From Aliidiomarina sp. (GTDB lineage: Bacteria; Pseudomonadota; Gammaproteobacteria; Enterobacterales; Alteromonadaceae), in the NCBI RefSeq assembly GCF_022565475.1, contig NZ_JAIUMR010000007.1, positions 92,335-156,334 of the forward strand: DNA of 64,000 bases, given 5' to 3'. Shown here one piece after another: positions 40,382-50,118 of this stretch; positions within the stretch are counted from its first letter, which is position 1, and each line of letters opens with the position of its first letter. The notes under the pieces were generated by a model. It was not told the origin of the DNA, searched no databases, and saw only the letters and a program-made list of their open reading frames with translations. The position numbers were made by a program, and so were the translations under genes.

Positions 40382-41716
40382 TTGAGTGAATTTATGCCGT
40401 TGGCGGCGCGAATGCGGCCACGTCATCTTGATGAATACGTTGGCCAAGCCCATATCCTCGGCCCGGATAAGCCCTTGCGCAAAGCTCTTGCGCGAGGGCA
40501 TTTGCATTCTATGGTGCTGTGGGGGCCGCCGGGAACCGGCAAAACTACGCTCGCGGAATTAATGGCGAGTGCCGCAGATGCTCATGTCGAGCGAGTTTCT
40601 GCCGTCACGTCAGGCGTAAAAGAAATCCGCCAAGCGATTGACGCTGCAAAAACGCGGGCTGGCGACGGGCTCTTTCGTCAGAAGACCATCTTGTTCGTTG
40701 ACGAAGTGCACCGGTTTAATAAAAGTCAGCAAGACGCTTTTCTACCCTTCATTGAAGATGGAACCATCATTTTTGTTGGTGCAACGACAGAAAACCCAGG
40801 GTTTGCCCTGAATAATGCCTTACTGTCTCGCGCCCGAACCTATCGTTTGCAGGCGTTAACCGATGCTGATTTAGAGCAACTGCTTGAGCAAGCACTCAAT
40901 GATTCTGAACGTGGTCTCGGTCAGCGACAGTTGCAATTAGCACCTGCCGCACGACGTGCCATTTTGTCTGCTGCCGCAGGCGATGCGCGGCGTCTATTAA
41001 ACAGTTTAGAAATTGCAGCCGACTTTGTGGCCGATGGGGGTGAACTGGATGTTGCAACGATAACGGCAGCAACGGGGCAAGCGAGCACAGCATTTGATAA
41101 TCAGGGCGATTTATATTTTGATTTGCTTTCTGCATTTCATAAGTCGGTGCGCGGTTCTTCACCGGATGGTGCCTTGTATTGGTATTGTCGGATCCTGGCC
41201 GGTGGTGGCGACCCGCTGATTGTTGCTCGGCGGCTGTTGGCTATTGCTTCAGAAGATATCGGGAATGCCGACCCACGCGCGCTGCAAATCGCGTTAGATG
41301 CGTGGGACACGTTCCAACGCGTTGGGCCAGCGGAGGGTGAGCGGGCTATCGCGCAAGCTGCAATCTATTGTGCCTGCGCTGCTAAGAGTAACGCCGTCTA
41401 TCAGGCGTTTAATGCCATGTTGCAGCTCGCCAAAGACGGTCCGAGTTATCCCGTTCCGGAGCATTTACGTAATGCGCCAACCCAAGTTCATAAAGACGAA
41501 GGATTTGGTGCAGACTATCGTTATGCACACAACTATGACAATGCCTATGTCGCCGGCGAATCTTATCTACCGGAAGCACTTGCGAATCAGGTCTTTTATG
41601 AACCGCAAGCGCGCGGTTTGGAAATAAAGATTCAAGAAAAATTAGCGCATCTCAAAAATTTAGATGCCAGCAGCGATTGGCAGCGATATGGCGTGCAGCG
41701 AAACAAGGATGATTGA
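40382..41716 (+). CDS. rarA: replication-associated recombination protein RarA (MgsA)
   Basis: AAA+ ATPase related to clamp loaders that acts at stalled forks. 444 residues from a TTG start at 40382, preferred because AGGA lies 7 bases upstream, whereas the next ATG at 40394 would be 19 away. Walker [10 protein letters not shown] (Lys54), Walker [10 protein letters not shown], sensor GATTENP, and C-terminal RarA tetramerisation blocks ([19 protein letters not shown]). Follows lolA by 27 bp, as in E. coli. Confidence 0.94.
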   Translation: MSEFMPLAARMRPRHLDEYVGQAHILGPDKPLRKALARGHLHSMVLWGPPGTGKTTLAELMASAADAHVERVSAVTSGVKEIRQAIDAAKTRAGDGLFRQKTILFVDEVHRFNKSQQDAFLPFIEDGTIIFVGATTENPGFALNNALLSRARTYRLQALTDADLEQLLEQALNDSERGLGQRQLQLAPAARRAILSAAAGDARRLLNSLEIAADFVADGGELDVATITAATGQASTAFDNQGDLYFDLLSAFHKSVRGSSPDGALYWYCRILAGGGDPLIVARRLLAIASEDIGNADPRALQIALDAWDTFQRVGPAEGERAIAQAAIYCACAAKSNAVYQAFNAMLQLAKDGPSYPVPEHLRNAPTQVHKDEGFGADYRYAHNYDNAYVAGESYLPEALANQVFYEPQARGLEIKIQEKLAHLKNLDASSDWQRYGVQRNKDD

Positions 41717-41734
41717 AGTGAGGGGGTATCTCAC

Positions 41735-42127
41735 ATGACCTGGCTTCTCGTAGCGCTTGGCGGCGCGGTTGGCGCGGTTTTACGTTTCTGGTTGACGCGC
41801 TGGTCTGTTTGGCAAGTTGGGCACAGCCGCGTGGGGACTTTGTTTGTTAATATCACCGGCGCACTCGTCTTAGGTATTGTTGTCGCGTTACTGGCCAATA
41901 CAGTCGATGGTGAGCGGTCGGCCATAGCGATTAAACAGAGCTTCGCCTTTTTTGAAATTGGTCTTCTCGGTGGTTTTACCACATTTTCAACCTTTGCCAT
42001 TGAGGTGCGAACGTTGTTGCATGCCCAACCACTGCGCGCTTTAGGCTACGTGCTTGCATCGGTATTGTTGTCGTTTTTGGGGCTAATCCTCGGCTATATT
42101 CTTGGCGGTGTGTTGGTCTATGGATAA
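41735..42127 (+). CDS. crcB: fluoride exporter CrcB/Fluc, first of two subunits
   Basis: Four-helix fluoride channel subunit of 130 residues. Conserved Asn39 in TLFVN and the phenylalanine/threonine track GGFTTFSTF (80-87) form the pore. Arg17 in the AVLRFW segment is also conserved. It overlaps a second crcB gene by 8 bp. Fluc works as an antiparallel dimer; two different adjacent subunits, seen in several bacteria, suggest a heterodimer. No fluoride riboswitch is apparent upstream. Confidence 0.92.
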   Translation: MTWLLVALGGAVGAVLRFWLTRWSVWQVGHSRVGTLFVNITGALVLGIVVALLANTVDGERSAIAIKQSFAFFEIGLLGGFTTFSTFAIEVRTLLHAQPLRALGYVLASVLLSFLGLILGYILGGVLVYG

Positions 42128-42590
42128 GCAAACTATCAAGTCTGGTCATGTCTTTTGGCGCTTTACGCTTGCCGTCGCACTCGGCGGCATGGTGGGGGCA
42201 TTGTTACGTGAGAGCGTTGGTCAGTTTGTGTCGGTGTTTGCCGATAATGAAAACTTATTTGTTTATTTCACATTTGCCACACTGATGGTTAACATAGTGG
42301 GCTGTTTGGGGCTTGGAATGGTCACTGCAAAGCGTGGATTGGCTCAGGGTGAGTTCAGTATTCAATCGGAAGCAAGTTTTTTATTCTGGTCTGCGGGTGT
42401 GTTTGGTGCGTTGACGAGTTTTTCTGCATTTACTCAACAAACGGGCGATTTATGGCTTCAATATGGGCCTATCTATAGTTTAGTATACGTTGGCTTATCT
42501 GTTGTTCTCGGTGTGCTGGCGGTAAGTTGTGGATTTTGGTTTTATCGGCAGCGTTCGAGTTCGTCTGCTGAATCATTAAAGAGAGAGTAG
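42120..42590 (+). CDS. crcB: fluoride exporter CrcB/Fluc, second subunit
   Basis: 156 residues. The ATG at 42120 lies in the end of the first crcB gene (ATGGATAA overlap); an upstream in-frame ATG at 42102 would give a longer overlap. Keeps the key Asn58 (TLMVN) and both pore phenylalanines in TSFSAF (101 and 104), but the Gly-Phe of the partner's GGFTTF is Ala-Leu here. It has a longer loop and tail than the first copy. Likely fixed in opposite orientation to the first subunit in a heterodimer. Ends 3 bases before serS. Confidence 0.9.
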   Translation: MDKQTIKSGHVFWRFTLAVALGGMVGALLRESVGQFVSVFADNENLFVYFTFATLMVNIVGCLGLGMVTAKRGLAQGEFSIQSEASFLFWSAGVFGALTSFSAFTQQTGDLWLQYGPIYSLVYVGLSVVLGVLAVSCGFWFYRQRSSSSAESLKRE

Positions 42591-43886
<1,296 letters not shown>

Positions 43887-43903
43887 TAACTTAGCGAATG
43901 AGG

Positions 43904-43940
43904 AAGCCGATGATTGGACTGCAATCATCGGCTTTTTTTT
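43904..43940 (+). terminator. terminator after serS
   Basis: Stem AAGCCGATGATT/AATCATCGGCTT (12 bp), 7-nt loop, eight T residues. The T run touches the last codon of convergent tusE. Confidence 0.93.
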
Positions 43941-44268
43941 AAATACATTTCGCTGGTTTGGGCAAACCAGCAATGCGTGAGGCTTGTTTTGCTGGTCCTT
44001 TCGGAAACAAGCGATATAAATAGCGGCTATTACCTTTTTCCTCGCCGAGCGACTTGGCTACAGCTTTCACTAAGACCCGCATCGCTGGTGATGTGTCATA
44101 TTGCTCATAAAAGGATCGCACAAATTTGACCACCTCCCAATGTTCAGCGGTCATGGTAATCGCTTCGAGCTCTGCGATATGCAAAGCAAGCTCTTCATTC
44201 CATTCTGAAAAATCAGCTAAATACTCGTGCTTGTCCGTTGCGTAGTGACGACCGTTGACTTCAAACAT
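43939..44268 (-). CDS. tusE: sulfur relay protein TusE (DsrC family)
   Basis: Accepts persulfide sulfur from the TusBCD complex and passes it to MnmA for 2-thiouridine at tRNA position 34. 109 residues, the same length as E. coli TusE. The active cysteine is the penultimate residue (Cys108 in AKCI). [18 protein letters not shown] and [11 protein letters not shown] are family blocks. Directly behind tusC (3-bp gap), unlike E. coli where tusE is remote from tusDCB. Confidence 0.93.
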   Translation of the reverse strand: MFEVNGRHYATDKHEYLADFSEWNEELALHIAELEAITMTAEHWEVVKFVRSFYEQYDTSPAMRVLVKAVAKSLGEEKGNSRYLYRLFPKGPAKQASRIAGLPKPAKCI

Positions 44269-44271
44269 GAC

Positions 44272-44628
44272 TTAGTTACCAAATCGAATAATGTGTTTGC
44301 AGGATGCGAGCAAGTTGGACTTTTCCGCGTCACTGATTACGTTTACAGGGACACGAAAATTAGCGACCGACCATGGTGATTGGGCCAGACTTTCTGCTGA
44401 CACGTAAAAGGCTTCGAATTCAAATAGGTCAGGTAGCATGAGCATTTTTTTCAACGGGTCTATTTGGCTGATTTCTGGTGCGAGCAATTGGCTTATGGCA
44501 TCACCTTCAAAAAAGGCTAAGCAGGGTTGCTCAAGCGTCACCGCCATCATCAGCATATCAAGTCCCTGACGCGCGCTAGCATGTAAGTGAGACTGATTGA
44601 AAATGAACGCAAGTGGGGCCGACATCAT
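44272..44628 (-). CDS. tusC: sulfurtransferase complex subunit TusC
   Basis: DsrE/F-like fold protein, about 119 residues, aligned with E. coli TusC at AFIFNQSHLHASARQGLDMLMM and the C-terminal HIIRF. It forms part of the TusBCD relay. An in-frame ATG at 44640 overlaps the tusD stop (TAATG), but GGAG stands 6 bases before the ATG at 44628 and the family start fits 44628 or 44625. No tusB gene follows; tusE comes next. Confidence 0.85.
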   Translation of the reverse strand: MMSAPLAFIFNQSHLHASARQGLDMLMMAVTLEQPCLAFFEGDAISQLLAPEISQIDPLKKMLMLPDLFEFEAFYVSAESLAQSPWSVANFRVPVNVISDAEKSNLLASCKHIIRFGN

Positions 44629-44639
44629 GACACTCTCCA

Positions 44640-45023
44640 TTACAGCTGTAGCAAATGATCAACACCCGCGAGGGTGCTGACAAATTCGGTTAAGCCACCA
44701 GCGGAAAACCCATTCTGTAGATTCCCTTCCGGTGGACTCAGAGCGTTTAACCCGTATTGGCTGCCGACAGTTGAACAAACGATCAAGGGAATTTGCTGCT
44801 CAGCCGCGATGTTGAGCCACTGCTGCTGCAAATTGGGTAAGCCGGATGGATAGTCAAGAAAACAATTGGCATAAGCGACCGCAGGGCCGTAGAAAAAGAT
44901 TTGTTCAATGCGACCCCGTTCAACCAGCAATTGACGCACAGAATCCAGCGCCTGAAGAGCCTTTTCGGTTTGATCAGGAGCATGGGTAATGAGGATGACA
45001 TAACTGGCATTCACCGACTGCAT
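44640..45023 (-). CDS. tusD: sulfurtransferase complex subunit TusD
   Basis: DsrE-family subunit that takes sulfur from TusA. 127 residues against 128 in E. coli. The active cysteine is Cys83 in LIVCST, and the C-terminal QNGFSAGGLTEF matches LQQGFTLSGL-type sequence. The ATG at 45023 is chosen over a TTG at 45047. First gene of a tusD-tusC-tusE unit. Confidence 0.88.
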   Translation of the reverse strand: MQSVNASYVILITHAPDQTEKALQALDSVRQLLVERGRIEQIFFYGPAVAYANCFLDYPSGLPNLQQQWLNIAAEQQIPLIVCSTVGSQYGLNALSPPEGNLQNGFSAGGLTEFVSTLAGVDHLLQL

Positions 45024-45061
45024 GGCTTTCTCGTGCTGATTCGACAATAAGCTAAGTATAT

Positions 45062-45095
45062 AGAAAAACGCCTCGAGAGTAACTTCGAGGCGTTA
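45062..45095 (-). terminator. terminator after yccA
   Basis: On minus a stem of about 10 bp (AACGCCTCGA/TCGAGGCGTT) is followed by a short T run (GTTTTTC). It separates yccA from tusD. Confidence 0.85.
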
Positions 45096-45121
45096 AGGTT
45101 TTAATGACACTTAACCTGCGA

Positions 45122-45784
45122 TTAATCGTCGCCGGTAAACGCCATCAATAAATTAATCAAGCTGATGAAGATATTGTAGAGCGACACGAACAAAGTAACG
45201 GTTGCTAAGATATAGTTACGCTCACCGCCATTCACAATCGCGCTCGTCTGCATCAGGATTGCACCCGCTGAGAACAAAATGAAAAGTGCACTCAAGGCAA
45301 GGTGTAGGGCAGGCAATTGCAAGAATAGGTTCGCAATAAATGCGACTACAATAACGACAAAACCTGCCACCATCATGCCACCGAGGAACGACATGTCTTT
45401 TTTCGTCGTTAAAATATAGCCAGAAAGCGAGAAGAATATCAGCGCGGTACCGCCCATTGCGAGCATTATGATGTCACTGCCGCCAGACGCAACAACGAAG
45501 TTCAATAATGGACCAATGGTGTATCCCATAAAACCGGTGAGCGCGAACGTAAGGACCAACCCCATGCCGCTATTTGCCGTTTTGTGAATCGCAAACAGTA
45601 GGCCATAGAAACCAACTAGCGTAATGATGAGACCAGGGTGCGGCAAATTCATCATGCCAGAAACGGCCGCCATGATTGCACTGAACACCAAGGTCATGGC
45701 CAGTAGTGTATACGTATTGCGTAATACCTTATTCACCTCTACGGCGTGGGTATCACGTGCGGTATGCACAGTTGGGTTATTCAT
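45122..45784 (-). CDS. yccA: Bax inhibitor-1 family membrane protein YccA (FtsH modulator)
   Basis: 220 residues with seven hydrophobic helices, matching E. coli YccA (219), which binds FtsH and limits its protease action on membrane proteins. BI-1 family blocks: NTYTLLAMTLVFSA at the first helix and NIFISLINLLMAF at the C terminus. GGAG precedes the ATG. In E. coli yccA lies between tusE and serT (tRNA-Ser); the same neighbours are found here. Confidence 0.92.
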   Translation of the reverse strand: MNNPTVHTARDTHAVEVNKVLRNTYTLLAMTLVFSAIMAAVSGMMNLPHPGLIITLVGFYGLLFAIHKTANSGMGLVLTFALTGFMGYTIGPLLNFVVASGGSDIIMLAMGGTALIFFSLSGYILTTKKDMSFLGGMMVAGFVVIVVAFIANLFLQLPALHLALSALFILFSAGAILMQTSAIVNGGERNYILATVTLFVSLYNIFISLINLLMAFTGDD

Positions 45785-46006
45785 AGATTGCTTCTCCAGT
45801 TGTTTTAACTCGTATCGCTGTTGACGTCAGCGTTGCCACTGCCTATTCAAAAACCAGCTATATCGTTAGATAACGTTATTTTTCATTGGTTCTACTATAC
45901 CGCATTTCACTAGGTGTGTTTCAAGTAAAATCGGCATGTTAACGACCGAAAATCGGCGGGTTTGGATAAAATTACAGCAAACGAATCAATTCATTTAAAT
46001 TTTTAC

Positions 46007-46035
46007 TTTACAAGCACAATTCAGATCCGTAATAT
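46007..46035 (+). promoter_or_regulatory. sigma70 promoter for tRNA-Ser
   Basis: TTTACA at 46007-46012, 17-bp spacer, TAATAT at 46030-46035, followed by a GC-rich discriminator typical of stringently controlled stable RNA genes. The tRNA begins 38 bases downstream. Confidence 0.75.
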
Positions 46036-46072
46036 TCGCCTCGTTCGCAGCGATGCACGCAGCAAACAATTC

Positions 46073-46164
46073 GGAGAGGTGGCAGAGCTCGGTTTAATGC
46101 ACCTGACTTGAAATCAGGCGTAGGTTCATCCCTACCGGGGGTTCGAATCCCTCCCTCTCCGCCA
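46073..46164 (+). tRNA. serT: tRNA-Ser (anticodon UGA)
   Basis: 92 nt with encoded CCA and the long variable arm of serine tRNAs. Acceptor GGAGAGG/CCTCTCC; anticodon loop CTTGAAA (TGA); T arm GGTTCGAATCC. Same isoacceptor and neighbour (yccA) as E. coli serT. Confidence 0.97.
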
Positions 46165-46170
46165 AATACT

Positions 46171-46196
46171 AAAAACCCGCCTTCTGGCGGGTTTTT
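46171..46196 (+). terminator. terminator after tRNA-Ser
   Basis: Stem AAAAACCCGCC/GGCGGGTTTTT with loop TTCT, ending in T run. Confidence 0.93.
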
Positions 46197-46286
46197 GCTT
46201 TTTGTATTTATATTTTCATTCTGCACTTGAAGTTTCCCTCGTTCGGGCGTATTTAAATAGGAAGACACCAAAATAGGGTAGACACC

Positions 46287-46592
46287 GTGGCTCGTCAATT
46301 GCTATTGCTGACATTACTTTCTTGGCTGACACTGCCTTCTGCAGCGGTTACCCACGAGAGTGCATGGCAAACAGCGAATGGCAGTGGCCATTGGACAATG
46401 CCGCAAGCGTCTGTCTCTGTTGACGTTGCGCCGCAAGTTGAGCAAGAGAGTGATGAAAGTGATGATCCGCTGGCGAGCTCTGCGGCAGTAGTGGGTAAAC
46501 CGTGTGCAGATCTGACCTATGCACTTGTTCTTGAACCCTCACTCCGTTGTTTTCGGACCCAGAATATTCGCGCTCCTCCAAGTTTCTCCTAA
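46287..46592 (+). CDS. small exported protein, unknown function
   Basis: 101 residues from a GTG start with AGGG 8 bases upstream. The N terminus is a clear signal peptide (RQLLLLTLLSWLTLPSAAV). The mature part of about 80 residues is acidic in the middle (QESDESDD) and has two cysteines (Cys73 and Cys87) that could form a disulfide. No known family. It stands 41 bp upstream of the CBS-domain gene without a terminator between, so the two may be co-transcribed. Moderate confidence: signal peptide and RBS argue for a gene, but it is short and unrecognised. Confidence 0.55.
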   Translation: MARQLLLLTLLSWLTLPSAAVTHESAWQTANGSGHWTMPQASVSVDVAPQVEQESDESDDPLASSAAVVGKPCADLTYALVLEPSLRCFRTQNIRAPPSFS

Positions 46593-46633
46593 ATCAAACT
46601 TTTTACCCTTATTGATTTATTTGGAGAACAACC

Positions 46634-47218
46634 ATGTCTAATTATCATGCATTGGCTTATACCATTCAGCCTTCTCAGCCTTTTACTGAACGTAAAACTT
46701 TAAAATCCCTGTTAGATTGGCATGCAAATGCATTACACGTATTTGAGCCACTGCAATACCAAGGCAGCTTGCATCTTGATAGCAGCACGAAATTAACAGC
46801 AGCTGAACAGGTGTTACGTGCAGCGCACGTGCGCTATGCGTGGGTGACCGATCGCTGCGGCAACCGTGTGGGTCTTATTGCTGTGCAGGACTTAACCAGT
46901 GGAAAAGCTATTCAACTTGCCCATGATTTGCGTGTCACCCATGACGAGATTGAAGTAAGCGAACTTTTCACGCCATTGGCGCAATTGCCCGCGGTTGAAT
47001 TCAAGCATCTCAATCAAGCCACTATTGGTGATGTTGATGTCACCCTGCAGAAAGCTAATGCAAACTTTCTCCTCATCCATAATGACGATGAACTGATGGG
47101 AGTCATTCCGGCGCTCAAGATCGCTGAGGTCACCGGCGAGTCAGTTCGCCTTGCGCCAATGGCAAATAGCTTCGCCGATTTGATTCATTTAATGAAGCCT
47201 AAAACATTTATCGCTTAA
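46634..47218 (+). CDS. CBS-domain protein, unknown role
   Basis: 194 residues that appear to be a pair of CBS modules (about 40-100 and 105-165), with segments such as VRYAWVTDRCGNRVGLIAVQDL and ANFLLIHNDDELMGVIPALKI, each a beta-alpha-beta unit. CBS pairs bind adenosine nucleotides and regulate attached or partner proteins; none is attached here. GGAGA precedes the ATG. A hairpin follows. Confidence 0.75.
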   Translation: MSNYHALAYTIQPSQPFTERKTLKSLLDWHANALHVFEPLQYQGSLHLDSSTKLTAAEQVLRAAHVRYAWVTDRCGNRVGLIAVQDLTSGKAIQLAHDLRVTHDEIEVSELFTPLAQLPAVEFKHLNQATIGDVDVTLQKANANFLLIHNDDELMGVIPALKIAEVTGESVRLAPMANSFADLIHLMKPKTFIA

Positions 47219-47242
47219 CAAACCCTTTGTTTGACGTCACTG

Positions 47243-47270
47243 AGCAGTACCGCGTGCGCGGTACTGCTTT
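47243..47270 (+). terminator. hairpin terminator after the CBS-domain gene
   Basis: 11-bp stem AGCAGTACCGC/GCGGTACTGCT with loop GTGC, followed only by TTT. Good hairpin, weak U run. Confidence 0.65.
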
Positions 47271-47333
47271 GCGCTATTGCTTACGTTTTAGCAACTTACA
47301 TGAGCGTTCTGGTCACTTATACTGCAATGTCAT

Positions 47334-47399
47334 GATGATTAACTCGTGAGCTTTAGATGAAATAAATGTGAAATTTTTGTGAAAAATATGTGAATAAAT
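47334..47399. repeat. phased 11-bp direct repeats upstream of the uvrY-like promoter
   Basis: Consecutive 11-bp units begin at 47334, 47345, 47356, 47367, 47378 and 47389, all with TGA at unit positions 3-5. The last three start with TGTGAA (TGTGAAATTTT, TGTGAAAAATA, TGTGAATAAAT) and the one before with GATGAA; the two upstream units are weaker. The array ends one base before a TTGACC -35 box. Spacing of one helical turn suggests cooperative binding of an OmpR/PhoB-type regulator (inference). Confidence 0.65.
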
Positions 47400-47400
47400 A

Positions 47401-47429
47401 TTGACCGTCGTTAAACTTTTGTTTAAAAA
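47401..47429 (+). promoter_or_regulatory. candidate sigma70 promoter of the uvrY-like gene
   Basis: TTGACC at 47401-47406, 17-bp spacer, TAAAAA at 47424-47429. The -35 box abuts the 11-bp repeat array, an arrangement typical of activator-dependent promoters. Confidence 0.55.
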
Positions 47430-47489
47430 ATAACAGCACATTAAGGAGTTAAGTGCTTCAACTTTAACAATAAAGCAAGGAAAATGGTT

Positions 47490-48155
47490 ATGACAGACGT
47501 GATTGTTGCCCTGCCGCAGGGAATTCGAGCATCAGGGTTAATAGCTGAACTTCAAGCGCTTAAATGGAAAGTTCATGCTGCTTCACCAAATCGTAACGCG
47601 TTGATACAGTTAGTACGACAGCGCACAGCTCGGATATTGATCTTAGACGAGCATTACTTAGGTGGTGAAACAAAATCTTTAATTCGTGCATTACGAGAAT
47701 GTAACTCACATATAAAGATACTTTTATGGTGCGAAAAGCTACGTTCAGCGATGCAGTATCAGTTGAATAAAGCCGATGTGGATGGTTACTTTTTGCATGA
47801 AGCAGAAATTGACGAAATTCATAAAGGGTGCCGAATCGCTAAGTTAGGCCACCAGTATATTCCCCCCGATGTCAATCGAGCAGTACGTCGATTTCGCAAA
47901 CATGGCGCTGAGCATCCCGTGATTAGTCGTTTGAGTAAACGAGAGAATCAAATATTTCAAATGATTAGTACCGGTGTGTCGGTAGCTCGTATTGCTGCTG
48001 ATCTGTTTATTTCACGTAAGACTGTGAATACATTCCGCTATCGCTTACATAAGAAGCTAAACGTTCGCTGCGATGTCCAATTAGCTCATATTGCAATTAA
48101 ATATGGGTTGATTGAAGCAGAAGTAGATGGCAGTGATGGTGATTTTTTAGCCTAG
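47490..48155 (+). CDS. uvrY: UvrY/GacA-like LuxR-family regulator with degenerate receiver domain
   Basis: 221 residues. The C-terminal LuxR/GerE HTH (about 147-212, LSKRENQIFQMISTG and SRKTVNTFRYRLHKKLNV) aligns closely with E. coli UvrY, and the position before uvrC-pgsA confirms orthology. The N-terminal receiver is highly divergent: the acidic pair after strand 1 (VDDHE in E. coli) is replaced by VALPQG, the conserved Thr by Cys81 and the conserved Lys by His103. Only the phospho-acceptor position (Asp53, ILDEH) remains. I infer altered or lost phosphorylation by a BarA-type kinase. The ATG at 47490 fits AAGGA at 47477-47481; an ATG at 47484 is too close. Confidence 0.82.
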   Translation: MTDVIVALPQGIRASGLIAELQALKWKVHAASPNRNALIQLVRQRTARILILDEHYLGGETKSLIRALRECNSHIKILLWCEKLRSAMQYQLNKADVDGYFLHEAEIDEIHKGCRIAKLGHQYIPPDVNRAVRRFRKHGAEHPVISRLSKRENQIFQMISTGVSVARIAADLFISRKTVNTFRYRLHKKLNVRCDVQLAHIAIKYGLIEAEVDGSDGDFLA

Positions 48156-48230
48156 CTAGCCCGCAGCAGACATTGTAACCGTGTTCTGATAGTCTTACGG
48201 TCATGAGCAACGTTATTAGTTCACGGTTTT

Positions 48231-50060
48231 ATGCATACGCCCGATAATGAGTTTGAGTCACAAGAATTTATTCGTCATTTAACCCACCAGCCTGGTGTCT
48301 ATCGGATGTACGATGGTCAGGGTGAGGTGATTTATGTGGGCAAGGCGAAAGATCTGAAAAAACGCGTCAGCAGCTATTTTCGCAAAAATTTAGACTCCGT
48401 AAAAACCCAAGCTCTCGTCAGTCACATCGCCAAAATTGACGTCACAGTGACGAATTCAGAAGTTGAAGCGTTAATCCTCGAAAACAGCTTCATTAAAACG
48501 TATTTGCCGCGTTACAACGTTTTGCTTCGCGATGACAAGTCCTATCCGTATATTTTGATTACTGATCACCAACATCCTCGAATTGCCTATCATCGAGGAG
48601 TGCGGCGGGAGAAGGGGGAGTATTTTGGTCCTTTCCCCAATGGTAGCGCGGTGCGTGAAAGTCTGCGGTTGTTGCAGAAACTCTTTCCCGTCCGTCAATG
48701 TGACGATAGTTATTACAAAGCACGCAGTCGACCATGCTTGCAGCATCAATTAAAGCGCTGTTTGGCACCCTGTGTTGGTATCGCCGATGAAGCTGAATAC
48801 GACGAACAGGTGCGTTTAGCCAAATTGTTTTTGAAAGGTAAAAACTCAGACGTCATTACACGGTTAGTGGCTAAAATGGAGCAGGCCAGCCAAGATTTAG
48901 CTTTTGAAAAAGCCGCTATGTATCGTGACCAGATCACTTCATTGCGCCGTGTGCAGGAGCAGAACGCGGTGAGTGGTGCGCAGCATGAACTTGATGCCAT
49001 CGGTTTTCATCGTGAATCAGGGTTCACCTGTATACATCTATTAACCGTCCGTCAGAATGCGATTCAAGGAAGCCGAAGCTATTTTCCGAAAGTGCCACAA
49101 TATAGTAGTAATGAGGAAATTTTAGAGTCCTTTTTATTGCAATATTATTTGAATCAAAACCATGGTCAACGTATCCCCGCCGAGATCATTATTCCAGCAT
49201 TAACAATTGACAGTAAAGCTTTAACGGAACAGCTGCGGGCTGCAATTGATGTGCGTTGCCGCATCCTCCAGCCAAAGCGTGGCGAACGCTTACAATATTT
49301 GACTCTCGCGACTAAAAACGCCATGAACGCAGTGCAAAGCAAGCTAGGCTTGCAATCAACGATGCAAAGCCGATTGCAGGCGCTGACCAAAGTCCTTGAG
49401 CCTGAACAAGCGATAGAACGGATGGAATGCTTTGATATCTCTCACACGATGGGCGAACAAACGGTTGCGTCGTGTGTGGTTTTTGATGGCAACGGTCCGC
49501 GCAAAGCAGATTATCGGCGTTTTAACATCAGTGGAATTACGCCTGGAGATGACTATGCTGCAATGGCCCAAGCATTAGAGAAACGGTATAAGAACGCAAT
49601 TGAAAAAGAGAATGTACCCGATGTGTTATTCATCGACGGCGGTAAAGGCCAATTAACCCAAGCTGAGGCATATTTCCAAAACTGGCCGCAACCACCGATT
49701 TTACTCGGTGTTGCAAAAGGCGAAAGTCGACGACCCGGCTTAGAAACACTGATTTTTGGCTACTCACGTAAAACGATCCATCTGCCGGCGGACGATCCGG
49801 GTTTACATCTCATTCAATACATCCGTGACGAGGCCCATCGATTTGCTATTACCGGCCATCGGCAGCGGCGCGCAAAAGTGAAGAAGACTTCGACACTTGA
49901 AGAAATTCCAGCGGTAGGGGCAAAACGTCGGCAAAATCTTTTAAAATATCTTGGTGGATTACAACAGGTAAAAGGCGCTAGTATAGATCAGCTCGCTAAC
50001 GTGCCGGGTATTAGCCGAAGTTTGGCCGAAACGATTTACTATGCATTGCGGGACGAATAA
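48231..50060 (+). CDS. uvrC: excinuclease ABC subunit C
   Basis: Makes both incisions around DNA lesions in nucleotide excision repair with UvrB. 609 residues (E. coli 610). GIY-YIG nuclease domain (about 17-95, PGVYRMYDG...[13 protein letters not shown]), UVR UvrB-binding helices (about 205-240), the C-terminal RNase H-like nuclease ([25 protein letters not shown]) and tandem helix-hairpin-helix motifs at the end. No strong Shine-Dalgarno. Lies 75 bp after the uvrY-like gene. Confidence 0.96.
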   Translation: MHTPDNEFESQEFIRHLTHQPGVYRMYDGQGEVIYVGKAKDLKKRVSSYFRKNLDSVKTQALVSHIAKIDVTVTNSEVEALILENSFIKTYLPRYNVLLRDDKSYPYILITDHQHPRIAYHRGVRREKGEYFGPFPNGSAVRESLRLLQKLFPVRQCDDSYYKARSRPCLQHQLKRCLAPCVGIADEAEYDEQVRLAKLFLKGKNSDVITRLVAKMEQASQDLAFEKAAMYRDQITSLRRVQEQNAVSGAQHELDAIGFHRESGFTCIHLLTVRQNAIQGSRSYFPKVPQYSSNEEILESFLLQYYLNQNHGQRIPAEIIIPALTIDSKALTEQLRAAIDVRCRILQPKRGERLQYLTLATKNAMNAVQSKLGLQSTMQSRLQALTKVLEPEQAIERMECFDISHTMGEQTVASCVVFDGNGPRKADYRRFNISGITPGDDYAAMAQALEKRYKNAIEKENVPDVLFIDGGKGQLTQAEAYFQNWPQPPILLGVAKGESRRPGLETLIFGYSRKTIHLPADDPGLHLIQYIRDEAHRFAITGHRQRRAKVKKTSTLEEIPAVGAKRRQNLLKYLGGLQQVKGASIDQLANVPGISRSLAETIYYALRDE

Positions 50061-50118
50061 AGTTTTGTAATGAGTTCGATAAGTGCTTATTTAATGATAG
50101 AAGACGAGAAACCAACGT

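Noticed and set aside
46008..46298. 96-codon open frame on minus containing a GGEGGIRTPGRDEPTP-like segment
   Set aside because: It is the antisense translation of tRNA-Ser, a well-known false protein.
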